Of a stretch of 64,000 bases of DNA, positions 28,278 through 37,645 are shown piece after piece. The notes under the pieces are model-generated. The model searched no databases. It was not told the DNA's origin and worked only from the letters and a program-made list of their open reading frames with translations. How positions within the stretch are numbered: the stretch's first letter is position 1; each line of letters opens with the position of its first letter. A program made the translations under genes and the position numbers. The DNA comes from Pseudoalteromonas ostreae (GTDB lineage Bacteria; Pseudomonadota; Gammaproteobacteria; Enterobacterales; Alteromonadaceae), in the NCBI RefSeq assembly GCF_018069805.1, contig NZ_JAGPYN010000006.1, positions 124,001 through 188,000 on the forward strand. Direction: 5' to 3'.

Positions 28278-28316
28278 AAAGCCCCAATTATGTTAGGTAT
28301 AATGGGGCTTTTAGTA
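28278..28316 (-). terminator. Hairpin between gcvH and gcvP
   Basis: AAAAGCCCC and GGGGCTTTT pair, extended by an ATTAT/ATAAT stem around a short loop. On the minus strand it lies 18 bases after the gcvH stop. It should reduce readthrough into gcvP or make gcvP depend on its own promoter. Confidence 0.75.
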
Positions 28317-28333
28317 CAGCGACAAACTAATTA

Positions 28334-28723
28334 TTAGTCTTCGTCGATAGTGTTTGCATAGCCTTCAGCGTCTAGCAGGTTTTCCAGCTCAGACTCGTCA
28401 GATGCTTTAATGCGGAATAACCAACCGTCGCCATAAGCGTCGTTGTTTACAGTTTCTGGTGCATCTTCAAGCTCTTCATTAATTGCAATGATTTCGCCAC
28501 CGATTGGTGCGTAGATATCTGATGCTGCTTTAACAGACTCTGCTACTGCACAATCTTCGCCTGCAAGTACTTCATCACCAACTTCTGGTAATTCAACGAA
28601 AACCATGTCGCCAAGAAGCTCTTGTGCGTGCTCAGAAATACCTACAGTGAAAGTACCGTCACCTTCGTTGCGAACCCACTCGTGTGAAGAGGCATACTTT
28701 AACTCGCTAGGGATATTGCTCAT
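28334..28723 (-). CDS. gcvH: Glycine cleavage system H protein
   Basis: 129 residues. It shuttles the aminomethyl group on a lipoyl-lysine between P- and T-proteins. The lipoylated lysine is in [13 protein letters not shown] at residue 65. ATG 28723 is chosen over 28732 because AGGA is eight bases before it, while the earlier ATG is part of the ribosome binding site. Acidic composition and length are usual. It lies 216 bases downstream of gcvT. Confidence 0.97.
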   Translation of the reverse strand: MSNIPSELKYASSHEWVRNEGDGTFTVGISEHAQELLGDMVFVELPEVGDEVLAGEDCAVAESVKAASDIYAPIGGEIIAINEELEDAPETVNNDAYGDGWLFRIKASDESELENLLDAEGYANTIDED

Positions 28724-28939
28724 TTTATTCATCCTTTGGTTTTGATACCAATCAACTTAAAAATTTAACCATTCTAGCGGTCTAAATAAAGCGCTAACAG
28801 GGTTATTAATTTATCGGTAGAACAACTACATATCAAAATTAATGCCTTGTTATCACTCTATTTATCTGTCGCTATAACTGGTTAATAACTCAACATGATT
28901 AGTATTATTGGGTGATAACACCAAATTTTAATTAATACT

Positions 28940-30022
28940 TTAAAGTACAGACTTACCGTTACGTATAAAGCTTGGTTTAACTACTTTTACGTTAACTAAT
29001 TTTTTACGCATTTCTACTTGAGCAGTTTCGCCAGTTGAACGTGGAACACGTGCAAGCGCAATACTAAAACCAAGTGTAGGTGAGAAAGTACCTGAGGTAA
29101 TAACCCCTTCACCACCGTCAACAATTACTTTTGAACCGTTACGTAATACGCCTTTTTCTGCCAGTACTAGACCAACAAGTTTATCAGTACTTTTATCAGC
29201 GCGTTGCTGCACTAGCACGTCACGGCCGATAAAATCACGATCTTCTGGTTCCCACGCAATAGTCCACGCCATGTTAGCTGCAAGTGGTGAAACGCTTTCG
29301 TCCATGTCTAGGCCGTAAAGGTTCATACCCGCTTCTAGACGTAGTGTGTCACGTGCACCAAGGCCTGCAGGCTTAACACCCGCATCTAGCAGTTGTTGCC
29401 AAAGATCAGCTGCTTGCTCGTTCGGTAAGACAATTTCGTAACCGTCTTCGCCAGTATAGCCTGTTGTAGCTATAAATAAATCACCAGTTTTCACACCGAA
29501 AAACGGCTTCATATCTGCAACAGCTGCTTGTTGATCAGCCGTTAAGATAGTCGCTGTTTTTGCTTTTGCGTTCGGGCCTTGCACTGCAATCATTGCAAGT
29601 TCTGGACGCTCAATCACTGCAACGGTAAAATCAGCTGAAACTTTAGCCATTTGTGCTAAATCTTGTTCGCGAGTTGCAGAGTTAACAACTAGGCGATAAT
29701 CAGTTTCAGAGAAGTAGTAGATGATAAGGTCATCAATTACTCCCCCTTTATCATTAAGCATAGCTGTATAAAGCGCTTTACCAGGGACGGTTAATTTAGC
29801 AACGTCGTTGGCAACTAATTTACGTAGGAATGCTTGTGCTTGCTCACCTTTGATATCGACAACGGTCATGTGTGAAACGTCAAACATGCCTGCATCGTTT
29901 CGCACTGCGTTGTGCTCTTCGATTTGCGAACCATAGTTAATTGGCATTTCCCAGCCATGAAAATCAACCATTTTTGCTTTTGATTCTAGGTGCTTTGCAT
30001 GTAAAACTGTTTTAGAAGTCAT
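28940..30022 (-). CDS. gcvT: Aminomethyltransferase, T-protein
   Basis: 360 residues. It transfers the methylene group to tetrahydrofolate and releases ammonia. Diagnostic segments are [44 protein letters not shown] with the catalytic Asp, [11 protein letters not shown] and [22 protein letters not shown] stands just upstream of the ATG. The 190-base leader has a clear TATAAT near 30100 and two small hairpins, but no glycine riboswitch could be recognised. Confidence 0.97.
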   Translation of the reverse strand: MTSKTVLHAKHLESKAKMVDFHGWEMPINYGSQIEEHNAVRNDAGMFDVSHMTVVDIKGEQAQAFLRKLVANDVAKLTVPGKALYTAMLNDKGGVIDDLIIYYFSETDYRLVVNSATREQDLAQMAKVSADFTVAVIERPELAMIAVQGPNAKAKTATILTADQQAAVADMKPFFGVKTGDLFIATTGYTGEDGYEIVLPNEQAADLWQQLLDAGVKPAGLGARDTLRLEAGMNLYGLDMDESVSPLAANMAWTIAWEPEDRDFIGRDVLVQQRADKSTDKLVGLVLAEKGVLRNGSKVIVDGGEGVITSGTFSPTLGFSIALARVPRSTGETAQVEMRKKLVNVKVVKPSFIRNGKSVL

Positions 30023-30210
30023 AATATTCCTTCACTTTATAATTAACCCAATTTTGGGTGTGGCCTCAATTTAATGAGGGGGAATAACATGGGCGGCGAT
30101 TATACATAAGTTGTACTGTGCCTAACACCCAAATTGCGATTTGTTCTTACAAGTAAATTACAAAAAACTAGCAACTAAAAAAATACGCTAGCCAGCTTAT
30201 CTATTTATGT

Positions 30211-30810
30211 TTAAGCAACACTCGGTAGTAACATATCAAAACCGCGTTGCTGTAAATATGTTTGCCATTTAGTCAGCTCTGGCGCTTTGGCCACCAGCTG
30301 AAAGTGCTGTATTGATTGTTTATCAATAGCGGTAATAAATACCTCACCACTTTGCGTACCGTAACAACTGTTAATGTCTGACAAGCGCAGCCCTGGGGTG
30401 AGTTTAAATGCGTCGACTAAGGTATCAAATGCTAGCTCACCAGCTAATGTTAACGTTGCTAAATCTATGCGTGTAACAAACTCAATATCGTAACGTAGCT
30501 GCTGTTCACAGATCAGCGCTTGTAATTGAGCCGCTGCTACTGTGTGCAACACGAATCTAAATGCTGTCGCACTAAAGTAATATAATGCAAAGCTACAATT
30601 GCTATTTAGATCGCCATCTAAGGAGCCTTTCACACCTAAACCACTGGCGGTTAGCTTATTTAAATCTAACCCTAATATTGTTGTCAAAAACGGGATTGCT
30701 TCTGTACCGCTAAAATCGATCACCATGTTGTTTGTATTGACCTGCAACATATTGCTATCAGCTGCTTCAATCTGGCTATGACGAGCAAACATTATCGGGC
30801 TAAAAGTCAT
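30211..30810 (-). CDS. GcvT-like short paralogue, function unknown
   Basis: A 199-residue protein that aligns in outline to the N-terminal folate-binding part of GcvT. Matching pairs are FSGTEAIPFLTTILGLDLNKL with [38 protein letters not shown] with [17 protein letters not shown], and SGEVFITA with TGDLFIAT. It lacks the YTGEDGYE motif, the [12 protein letters not shown] motif and the whole C-terminal barrel, so aminomethyltransferase activity is unlikely. ATG 30810 has AGG eight bases upstream; GTG 30819 is also possible. It is divergent from a LysR gene and could be a folate-binding or scaffold protein. Confidence 0.6.
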   Translation of the reverse strand: MTFSPIMFARHSQIEAADSNMLQVNTNNMVIDFSGTEAIPFLTTILGLDLNKLTASGLGVKGSLDGDLNSNCSFALYYFSATAFRFVLHTVAAAQLQALICEQQLRYDIEFVTRIDLATLTLAGELAFDTLVDAFKLTPGLRLSDINSCYGTQSGEVFITAIDKQSIQHFQLVAKAPELTKWQTYLQQRGFDMLLPSVA

Positions 30811-30819
30811 TTTCGACAC

Positions 30820-30936
30820 CTATCAATCATTAATTGCAAAAGTATATTGTGCAAGTCTTGCAACAACAAATTGTAATTATTAATCAATTGATAAATAATA
30901 CTTATTAACTTACCTCAATAAATTGTAATTTTTAAT
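30820..30936. promoter_or_regulatory. Divergent promoter region between LysR and GcvT-like genes
   Basis: AT-rich, with three repeats of AAATTGTAAT(T) (near 30868, 30922 and, degenerate, 30890) of the T-N11-A type that LysR proteins bind. The LysR gene has no obvious Shine-Dalgarno sequence. That the regulator acts here is inference from its position. Confidence 0.4.
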
Positions 30937-31782
30937 ATGAAAAATATCTCAACAGACAGCTTACGCACATTAGTTACAGTGGTTGAAGTAGCAGGTTTTG
31001 CTAAAGCAGGTGATTTACTTGGCTTATCGCAACCAGCAGTAAGTTTACAAATAAAGCGGTTAGAAGAAATGCTCGGCCATAAATTATTTAAAAAACAAGG
31101 TCAGCGCCAAGTGCTCAATCAATACGGTGAGCTACTGCTGCCGATGGCAAAACAAATGCTGCTACAAAACGACACTATTTTGCAATTGTTCACTAAAGAG
31201 AATGTGACAGGTAAGGTGCGTTTGGGAATACCCAGCGAGTTTGCCGCTCGGATCTTACCTGCTATTATCGGCGACTTTGTGGCACTTTATCCTGAAGTAT
31301 CATTAGAGGTTAAATCCCGTTTAAGTAAGCATTTATTGTCGATTTCACGGGAAGACCAGTTTGATTTAGTACTGGCGTTAAATGAAGATTTAAATTCTGA
31401 AAAGTTCCCTGTTTTTATGCAAGACCAACTGGTCTGGGTTGGTGATTTATCGATAGCACAAAATGAAGTTGTTACGCTGGTGACTGCACCGGAAGGTTGT
31501 ATTTATCGGCGCCGCGCCATCGAGGCACTGCAACTTGCGGGTATTAAGTACCGTATAAGTTATAGTAACGCTGATTTAACAGGCCTTACTGCGGCTTTAA
31601 AAGAAGGGTTAGGGATCACCGTTTTAGCTAGAAGCACAGTGCCAAATGAGCTTAATTATGAGTTAAACACCGCTATTCTACCTAGTTTAGGTAAAATAGG
31701 CATTAGTTTAACAAAGCATGCAGAACAAGCCGAACATGCGGTAGATAAACTTGCCGAGTTTATTACATTACGCTTGACCTAA
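30937..31782 (+). CDS. LysR-family transcriptional regulator
   Basis: 281 residues. The N-terminal winged helix (LRTLVTVVEVAGFAKAGDLL, LSQPAVSLQIKRLEEMLG) is typical, followed by a periplasmic-binding-like effector domain (GKVRLGIPSEFAARILPAII). It is divergent from the GcvT-like gene and upstream of a TonB-dependent receptor in the same orientation, 210 bases apart. Either neighbour is a plausible target. The effector is unknown. Confidence 0.9.
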   Translation: MKNISTDSLRTLVTVVEVAGFAKAGDLLGLSQPAVSLQIKRLEEMLGHKLFKKQGQRQVLNQYGELLLPMAKQMLLQNDTILQLFTKENVTGKVRLGIPSEFAARILPAIIGDFVALYPEVSLEVKSRLSKHLLSISREDQFDLVLALNEDLNSEKFPVFMQDQLVWVGDLSIAQNEVVTLVTAPEGCIYRRRAIEALQLAGIKYRISYSNADLTGLTAALKEGLGITVLARSTVPNELNYELNTAILPSLGKIGISLTKHAEQAEHAVDKLAEFITLRLT

Positions 31783-31992
31783 TGCCTAGCAAAAATACAT
31801 CTTTAGTCACCTTGTGACAATTAGCATTAATGCAACACAGCAATGTTGCAACACAGTATGACTAACAATAAATTTTCATTTTTGCATTCAAAAAACGACT
31901 TAACGATCGAGATTATTACAAGTAGGATTGATTCGTATTATTTTACATGTTTAAATTGCGCCAGTTTAAATTAGACATATACAGGATCAACA

Positions 31993-34149
31993 ATGACCTC
32001 TAAGTTTATTGTTTCAACACTTTCGATGGCTGTTGCTTTATCATTAAGCGCCAACAGTGTTGCAAAAAACACAACAAATAAAGAAAGAAACTTTGAGCAA
32101 ATTACCGTTATTGGCTCACAAGCCGCAATTAACGATATTCCGGGCTCTGCTACATTTATTTCAGACGAACAATTACAAAAATTCGAATTTACCGATATTT
32201 CTCGTGTTTTAGCATCTGTACCAGGTGTTTATGTACAAGAAGAAGATGGTTATGGCCTGCGTCCTAACATTGGTATGCGTGGCACAGGTACTGGCCGTAA
32301 CGATAAAATATCAGTAATGGAAGATGGTGTACTCGTAGCACCCGCTCCTTACTCAGCGCCATCGGCTTACTACTTCCCTACTATGGGTCGTATGGAGTCG
32401 ATTGAAGTATTAAAAGGTGCAGCCTCTGTAAAATATGGTCCGCGCACAACAGGTGGGGTTTTGAACTTACTTTCTCGCAGCCTGCCAACTGAGCCTAATA
32501 GCTCAACAGGTATGGTTGACGCAGCCCTTGGTAGCGACGGTTACTATAAAGGCCACGCTTACTTCGGTAAAGAAAAAAACAACGCAGCCGGCATTATTGA
32601 AGTTTTCAGCTATGGCGCAGATGGCTTTAAAGCATTACCTGTAGGTAGCGACAACACAGGCTTTGAAAAGAACGACGTTCTACTTAAATTTGGTTATAAG
32701 TTTGGTGAAAACAACGCACATAACCTAGAGATGAAAATTAAGTACTCTGATGAACAATCTGATGAAACTTACATGGGTTTAACAGAAGAAGATTATAAAG
32801 CGTCACCAAACCGTCGTTATGCCGCATCACAAAAAGACCAAATGAACACGCAACATAATGCATACCAATTAAATTATGCTTATCGTTTTGGTGATGGTTA
32901 TGAGTTATTGGCGACAGCTTACCTCAATGATTTTCATCGTAATTGGTACAAAGCGAGCAAAGTAAGTGAAAGCTATTTAGCACAATACAGTGAATTTGAA
33001 GCGGCACCAACAGCTGAAGGTATTGAAGGCATTGGTATTAAAGCAAATAACCGCGACTACCAAGCCAAAGGTGTGCAATCAGAGTTGCACATTCCTGCGG
33101 GCGATCACTATGTGACTGTTGGCGTGCGCTACCACGAAGACGAAATGGATCGTTTTCAGTGGGAAGACAAATACACACTTAATCAAGATTTAAGTATGAC
33201 CTTAACGTCTCAAGGCGTTCCGGGTTCTGACAGCAATCGTGTAGATAGTGCAAAAGCAACAACGTTATTCATTCAAGACCAGTGGTCAATCGATGCATTA
33301 GTGATTAATGCAGGCCTTCGTTATGAAGACATCACAATTACCCGCGTAGAGTGGTCAAAGTCTGATCCTAAACGTGAAAATGGCTTAACTAAAGACGTTT
33401 CAAACGATACACAAATCTTAGTGCCATCACTGGGTGTAACTTACACCGTAAGCGACAGCCTAACGCTACTTGCGGGTATTCAGCAAGGTTATGCTCCAGC
33501 GGCACCGGGTAATGCTGAGCAAGACGAAGAAGAAAGCGTAAACATTGAGTTTGGTGGCCGTTATAACGTTGCTGGTGTTCATGGTGAAATCATTGCATTC
33601 TTCTCTGATTACAACAATATGCACGGAAATTGTACTGCATCTATAGGCTGTAGTGATGAGAACATTGGCGACCAATACAACTACGGCGAAGTAGAAGTAT
33701 CGGGCTTTGAGTTCTCTGCCGGTCGTATTTTCGAAACTAATAGCGCAACATTCCCTATACGCTTAACTTACACTTATACGGATTCACAGTTTAAAAATAA
33801 TTTTGCATCAGATATCTGGGGACAAGTAAATAAAGGCGATGCAATGCCTTACGTTCCAGAGAATCAAATCGCTCTTTCATTTGGTGCCGTGCTTTCAAGC
33901 TTTGCATTTGATACGCAAGTGCGTTATGTGTCGAACGCACATGCTGATTTAAGTGCTGACGGCCTGAATGCAATCGACAGCCGTGTTGTGTGGGATTTAG
34001 CCGCTAAATATTTAATTGATGACAATCAAAAAGTATATCTAACGGTTGATAACTTGTTTGATAACAATTATATCGCTAACCGCGCAAACGGTGGTATTCA
34101 ACCAGGTAAACCACGCACAATCCAAATGGGTTACAGCTACGCGTTTTAA
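31993..34149 (+). CDS. TonB-dependent outer-membrane receptor (FecA/siderophore-like)
   Basis: 718 residues: signal peptide, TonB box region (FEQITVIGSQ), plug (DISRVLASVPGVYVQEEDGY, LRPNIGMRGTGTGRNDKISV, MEDGVLVAPAPYSAPSAYYF, RMESIEVLKGAASVKYGPRT) and a 22-strand barrel ending in GYSYAF with C-terminal Phe. The PAPYSAPSAYYFP segment is close to the ferric dicitrate receptor FecA, but there is no N-terminal signalling domain. It probably takes up an iron chelate. AGGA is seven bases before the ATG. A separate terminator follows. Confidence 0.9.
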   Translation: MTSKFIVSTLSMAVALSLSANSVAKNTTNKERNFEQITVIGSQAAINDIPGSATFISDEQLQKFEFTDISRVLASVPGVYVQEEDGYGLRPNIGMRGTGTGRNDKISVMEDGVLVAPAPYSAPSAYYFPTMGRMESIEVLKGAASVKYGPRTTGGVLNLLSRSLPTEPNSSTGMVDAALGSDGYYKGHAYFGKEKNNAAGIIEVFSYGADGFKALPVGSDNTGFEKNDVLLKFGYKFGENNAHNLEMKIKYSDEQSDETYMGLTEEDYKASPNRRYAASQKDQMNTQHNAYQLNYAYRFGDGYELLATAYLNDFHRNWYKASKVSESYLAQYSEFEAAPTAEGIEGIGIKANNRDYQAKGVQSELHIPAGDHYVTVGVRYHEDEMDRFQWEDKYTLNQDLSMTLTSQGVPGSDSNRVDSAKATTLFIQDQWSIDALVINAGLRYEDITITRVEWSKSDPKRENGLTKDVSNDTQILVPSLGVTYTVSDSLTLLAGIQQGYAPAAPGNAEQDEEESVNIEFGGRYNVAGVHGEIIAFFSDYNNMHGNCTASIGCSDENIGDQYNYGEVEVSGFEFSAGRIFETNSATFPIRLTYTYTDSQFKNNFASDIWGQVNKGDAMPYVPENQIALSFGAVLSSFAFDTQVRYVSNAHADLSADGLNAIDSRVVWDLAAKYLIDDNQKVYLTVDNLFDNNYIANRANGGIQPGKPRTIQMGYSYAF

Positions 34150-34167
34150 TCTCAAAGCGAGGAAATT

Positions 34168-34203
34168 ATCAAGCCGTGCGATTATTGTTCGCACGGCTTG
34201 ATG
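34168..34203 (+). terminator. Terminator after the TonB receptor gene
   Basis: ATCAAGCCGTGCG and CGCACGGCTTGAT form a perfect 13-base-pair stem with a nine-base loop. No strong T-run follows, and it lies between converging genes, so it may serve both. Confidence 0.65.
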
Positions 34204-34216
34204 ATAGATGTGTTTT

Positions 34217-36757
34217 TTACAGCGCTAATGCACGCCCCTTACGTAAACCATTAACAGAAATAGTGCGTACTTGCTGTACAGCGGATGGTTTGTCATCTGC
34301 TTTATAAAGCAGCCAGTTACCCGCACTATTTTGATATTCAATAACAAGCCCTGGGTATGGCGCAAATGCATCAACACTATTATTAATATAACGAGCAGCT
34401 ACGCTAGGTAAACGATAAAAGCGCCCAGCCTGCTCTAGTTTTGCAAATTCCTTAAAGCCAACTAACGCCGCAAAACGCTGCCAATCAGCTGCTTTTTGTT
34501 GCTTAAGCGTTGTATTAAAATGGCCTGTATTTTGATCATACTTAGCGCCTTGCCCGTTATAATCTAATTCCCATGGCGCTTTATGCCAAGCTCGCTCTGC
34601 AAGCGCTAATAACCGTGGATATAACATGTACTCAGCTTGCCTATCACTGCGCATAAGCTCTGACCATAAATGCCCTTGCAAACCAATAAAAGGTTTTGTG
34701 CGCATCGTGTTACGATCATCAGCACTGTAATGATGATTGTTTACCGAGCGCCAAATTTCAGCATGCGCAGGTAAATTATCCGGCATAAACTCAAACACTT
34801 TTTTACTATCAATCGCGCGACTCGCCCAGTGATTCCCAGGCTCTTGCGGATGCGACTGATATGGAAAGTCAAAATAAGTTACATCCGGGCTTGATAACAC
34901 CACCTCCCAGCCTTGGTTAGCATGACGATGCGCAACCTCATGCCCGCCATCGTTCAGCGTTGCCCATGCATTTGACTGCACATTTGCTGGCATGCTCTTT
35001 AGCGTCACCTCGCTCATACCATCACTCCAACCTGCTACTTTTAAACCTTTACTCGCAACTAGGCTACTGACTTTTTCAATGAAATAGCCATTAAATGAGT
35101 GCATAGCTGGTTGTTGTGTTTGTAACGCTTTACAACTAGGCGAATCAACCCAAGCGCCGGCCGTTTCATCGGCGCCAATATGGTAGGTTTTAAACGGCAC
35201 ACCGGCTTGCACATGTAATGCGTTTACTTCATCGAGTACTTTATCGATAAATTGATAAGTCGATTCTAAACAAATATTTAAGGTGTTATCTTGATAATGC
35301 TGGATTGAGCTGTACTGAGTCTTATCAGCGGGTTCGACTAAACGGTATTGGAGTGCCTCAGTATGTTTATCTTGTGCCATTAAACGGTTAAACCTTGCTT
35401 CCATTGCGACAATTGCCGCGCGAGAATGCCCAGGCATATCAAGTGATGGGATCACTTCAATAAAGTGCGCTTGAGCATATTTTAATATTTCAATGTAGTC
35501 ATTCTGGCTGTAGTAACCATTTACTGCTGATTGACTATCAAGTCCTGCGCCTAGCTGTGGTAACAAACAACGCTGTTCGGTTAAATCTAAGCAACGCTTG
35601 GCACCGACTTCCGTAAGCTCTGGTAAGTCGTTAATAGCCAATCGCCAGCCTTCATCATCCGCTAAATGTAAGTGTAATTTATTAAGCTTATAGGCGGCCA
35701 TTTGCTCTATGGTATTTAAAATAAATGTTTTTGAACGAAAGTTGCGTGCTACATCAATGTGCATGCCTCTAAATTCATAACGCGGCGCATCAGTAATGTT
35801 AAGTGCTGGGATGGTTAAATTATCAAGGCTGACTAACCCTGCGATGCTCTGTAACGCATAAAATATACCTGTAGCACTCGTTGCGCTAATCGCTATTTGG
35901 TCATGTTGAACCTTTAACGTGTAGGCTTCTGGGTTATCTGCTGTTAAATCTAACTTGAGCGTGGTTTTAACCCCTTGGCTATGCTGCTTAATACCAAAAC
36001 GTGCTAAGCGTGCTATTGCCGCTGTAAGTTGTGTTTGATCAATATTATTAGCTAGTTGTAGATTTAGGCCTTGGCTTAAATCTACCACCTCACCCGATAA
36101 TAAAGTTAAAGCGACTGGCTTTGGGATCAAACTCAGCGGTGCCGTATTTAATGTAGGCCGAAACTCATTTTCATATAAATACTCAGCGTCCATCCATGGT
36201 GTCGCATCGTCGTTACTCGTTTGCAATTGTTCATAGGTTAAAAATGGTGCTAAATATGGTTGTAACTCTAGCTTAGTGCCAGGATCAATCGTAGTTTGAG
36301 TGCTGCGAATAACCCGACTTGTTAAACCCGCACTAGCCAGCATGTAATTAGGCATAAACTCAGCGCGCGTAATTTGTGATTCTTGAGTGTAAAACTCAAT
36401 ACTTACTGGCGTATTTGCTTTAAAACCGGCAAATGCCATAGTGGGCTTTATTTGATGTAAATCACCATTAATATGCGTAATAGTAAACTGCGACGAGTCG
36501 GTGCTATAAATTGGCATTAGCTGACTAAAATAAATTGACCACTGACGACTGGCTACATCAAAAGGTGTGCTGAACGTCAAGCGCGATAAGTAACACTGTG
36601 TTTGATACGGTGCAGGGCAAGTATCAGGCTTTGCCGAAAGTAACTCATATTTTACCGATAACTGCTGCGCGAGGGTATCTAACTCAACCTGCGATGGTGC
36701 TTTAGCAAAAGCAGCAACTGAGCACATGGCAAACACCAATAATATAATTCTACGCAT
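34217..36757 (-). CDS. Beta-N-acetylhexosaminidase, GH20 (chitobiase type)
   Basis: 846 residues with a signal peptide (MRRIILLVFAMCSVAAFA). Domains in order: an N-terminal chitobiase carbohydrate-binding-like beta-sandwich (~25-170), a GH20b domain (~215-330), the GH20 barrel (RYEFRGMHIDVARNF...) and a C-terminal beta domain. The catalytic pair is in HIGADETAGAW (Asp530, Glu531). It removes GlcNAc from chitobiose and longer oligomers in the periplasm. ATG 36757 is preferred (GGAG six bases before it) and overlaps the end of the kinase gene by eight bases, indicating translational coupling in the GlcNAc operon. Confidence 0.93.
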   Translation of the reverse strand: MRRIILLVFAMCSVAAFAKAPSQVELDTLAQQLSVKYELLSAKPDTCPAPYQTQCYLSRLTFSTPFDVASRQWSIYFSQLMPIYSTDSSQFTITHINGDLHQIKPTMAFAGFKANTPVSIEFYTQESQITRAEFMPNYMLASAGLTSRVIRSTQTTIDPGTKLELQPYLAPFLTYEQLQTSNDDATPWMDAEYLYENEFRPTLNTAPLSLIPKPVALTLLSGEVVDLSQGLNLQLANNIDQTQLTAAIARLARFGIKQHSQGVKTTLKLDLTADNPEAYTLKVQHDQIAISATSATGIFYALQSIAGLVSLDNLTIPALNITDAPRYEFRGMHIDVARNFRSKTFILNTIEQMAAYKLNKLHLHLADDEGWRLAINDLPELTEVGAKRCLDLTEQRCLLPQLGAGLDSQSAVNGYYSQNDYIEILKYAQAHFIEVIPSLDMPGHSRAAIVAMEARFNRLMAQDKHTEALQYRLVEPADKTQYSSIQHYQDNTLNICLESTYQFIDKVLDEVNALHVQAGVPFKTYHIGADETAGAWVDSPSCKALQTQQPAMHSFNGYFIEKVSSLVASKGLKVAGWSDGMSEVTLKSMPANVQSNAWATLNDGGHEVAHRHANQGWEVVLSSPDVTYFDFPYQSHPQEPGNHWASRAIDSKKVFEFMPDNLPAHAEIWRSVNNHHYSADDRNTMRTKPFIGLQGHLWSELMRSDRQAEYMLYPRLLALAERAWHKAPWELDYNGQGAKYDQNTGHFNTTLKQQKAADWQRFAALVGFKEFAKLEQAGRFYRLPSVAARYINNSVDAFAPYPGLVIEYQNSAGNWLLYKADDKPSAVQQVRTISVNGLRKGRALAL

Positions 36758-37628
36758 AGCTAGCTCCCAACGATTGCTCATAAGCCATGTCGTTTATAAA
36801 TAACGCATGGCTGCCCAATAACGGAGCATCATCGCCAAGCTCGCTAATACGAATATCTAACGACTGCAAAATAACTGGGTTAACTAACTTAGCTAACTGA
36901 ATATGCAAACTAGGTAAAAAACATACTGATGATTGTGATACCGAACCACCAAGTACAATAACGTCAGGGTCAAACGCGAGTATCACATGACTTATTGCAT
37001 GAGCAAGGTGCTTACCAAACTCATCAAATAAACGTTGTGCGTGTGCGTCATTTGCCAGTGCCTCTTGGTAAGCTTGCTTGCCCGTTGTCCCTTGATTAAT
37101 AAAAAACTGCCCAGAGGTAAAGTGTTCAATAATCCCTTGTAAATAACTAAAACTGCCAAACTCTCCTGCGGCTGAGTGCTTACCCGTATATAATCGACCA
37201 TTAAGCACCAGCCCCGCGCCAAGTCCAGTGCCTAGGCAAATGCCAATTAAATTCGTATCTGATTTAAAATTACCTTGAGTAAATTCTCCCATGGCAAAAC
37301 AATTCGCATCATTATGCACCCGTACGGGCAGTTTAAAATATGCGCTTAACAACGGCTTTAACTGCACATTCTTCCAATTGGGAATATTAACCGTTTCGAT
37401 CACTTCGCCTGTTTCCATCAGCACCATGCTAGGTATACCGACAACGATACCAATACAAGTATCATCAACCACCTGCTCAATAATTAGACATAAAAAGTCG
37501 TTTATTTGCAGCTTACTTGCTGCGCCATCCACGTCAAAATAGCGTTTTTCTATTACACCAGTTGCAGTTACTTTTGCGACCAGCGCTTTGGTGCCACCAA
37601 GATCAACACATAATAAAGTTTGTGACAT
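36750..37628 (-). CDS. nagK: ROK-family sugar kinase, probable N-acetylglucosamine kinase
   Basis: 292 residues. The ATP loop LLCVDLGGTKALVAKV and the sugar-binding segment ICLGTGLGAGLVLNGRLYTG..GEFG are those of ROK kinases. The zinc-binding cysteine cluster (CxCGxxGC) that normally follows GEFG is replaced by SFSYLQGIIEHFTSG, an atypical feature. Lying between the transporter and the hexosaminidase genes, it most likely phosphorylates imported GlcNAc. GAGG is five bases before ATG 37628. No nagA or nagB is present here, so those steps must be encoded elsewhere. Confidence 0.82.
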   Translation of the reverse strand: MSQTLLCVDLGGTKALVAKVTATGVIEKRYFDVDGAASKLQINDFLCLIIEQVVDDTCIGIVVGIPSMVLMETGEVIETVNIPNWKNVQLKPLLSAYFKLPVRVHNDANCFAMGEFTQGNFKSDTNLIGICLGTGLGAGLVLNGRLYTGKHSAAGEFGSFSYLQGIIEHFTSGQFFINQGTTGKQAYQEALANDAHAQRLFDEFGKHLAHAISHVILAFDPDVIVLGGSVSQSSVCFLPSLHIQLAKLVNPVILQSLDIRISELGDDAPLLGSHALFINDMAYEQSLGASYA

Positions 37629-37645
37629 TAGACCCTCTTTTGTCA

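Noticed and set aside
30023..30210. Possible glycine riboswitch ahead of gcvT
   Set aside because: The leader has a TATAAT box and two short hairpins (CCTCA/TGAGG and ACCCA/TGGGT) but none of the conserved glycine-aptamer cores.
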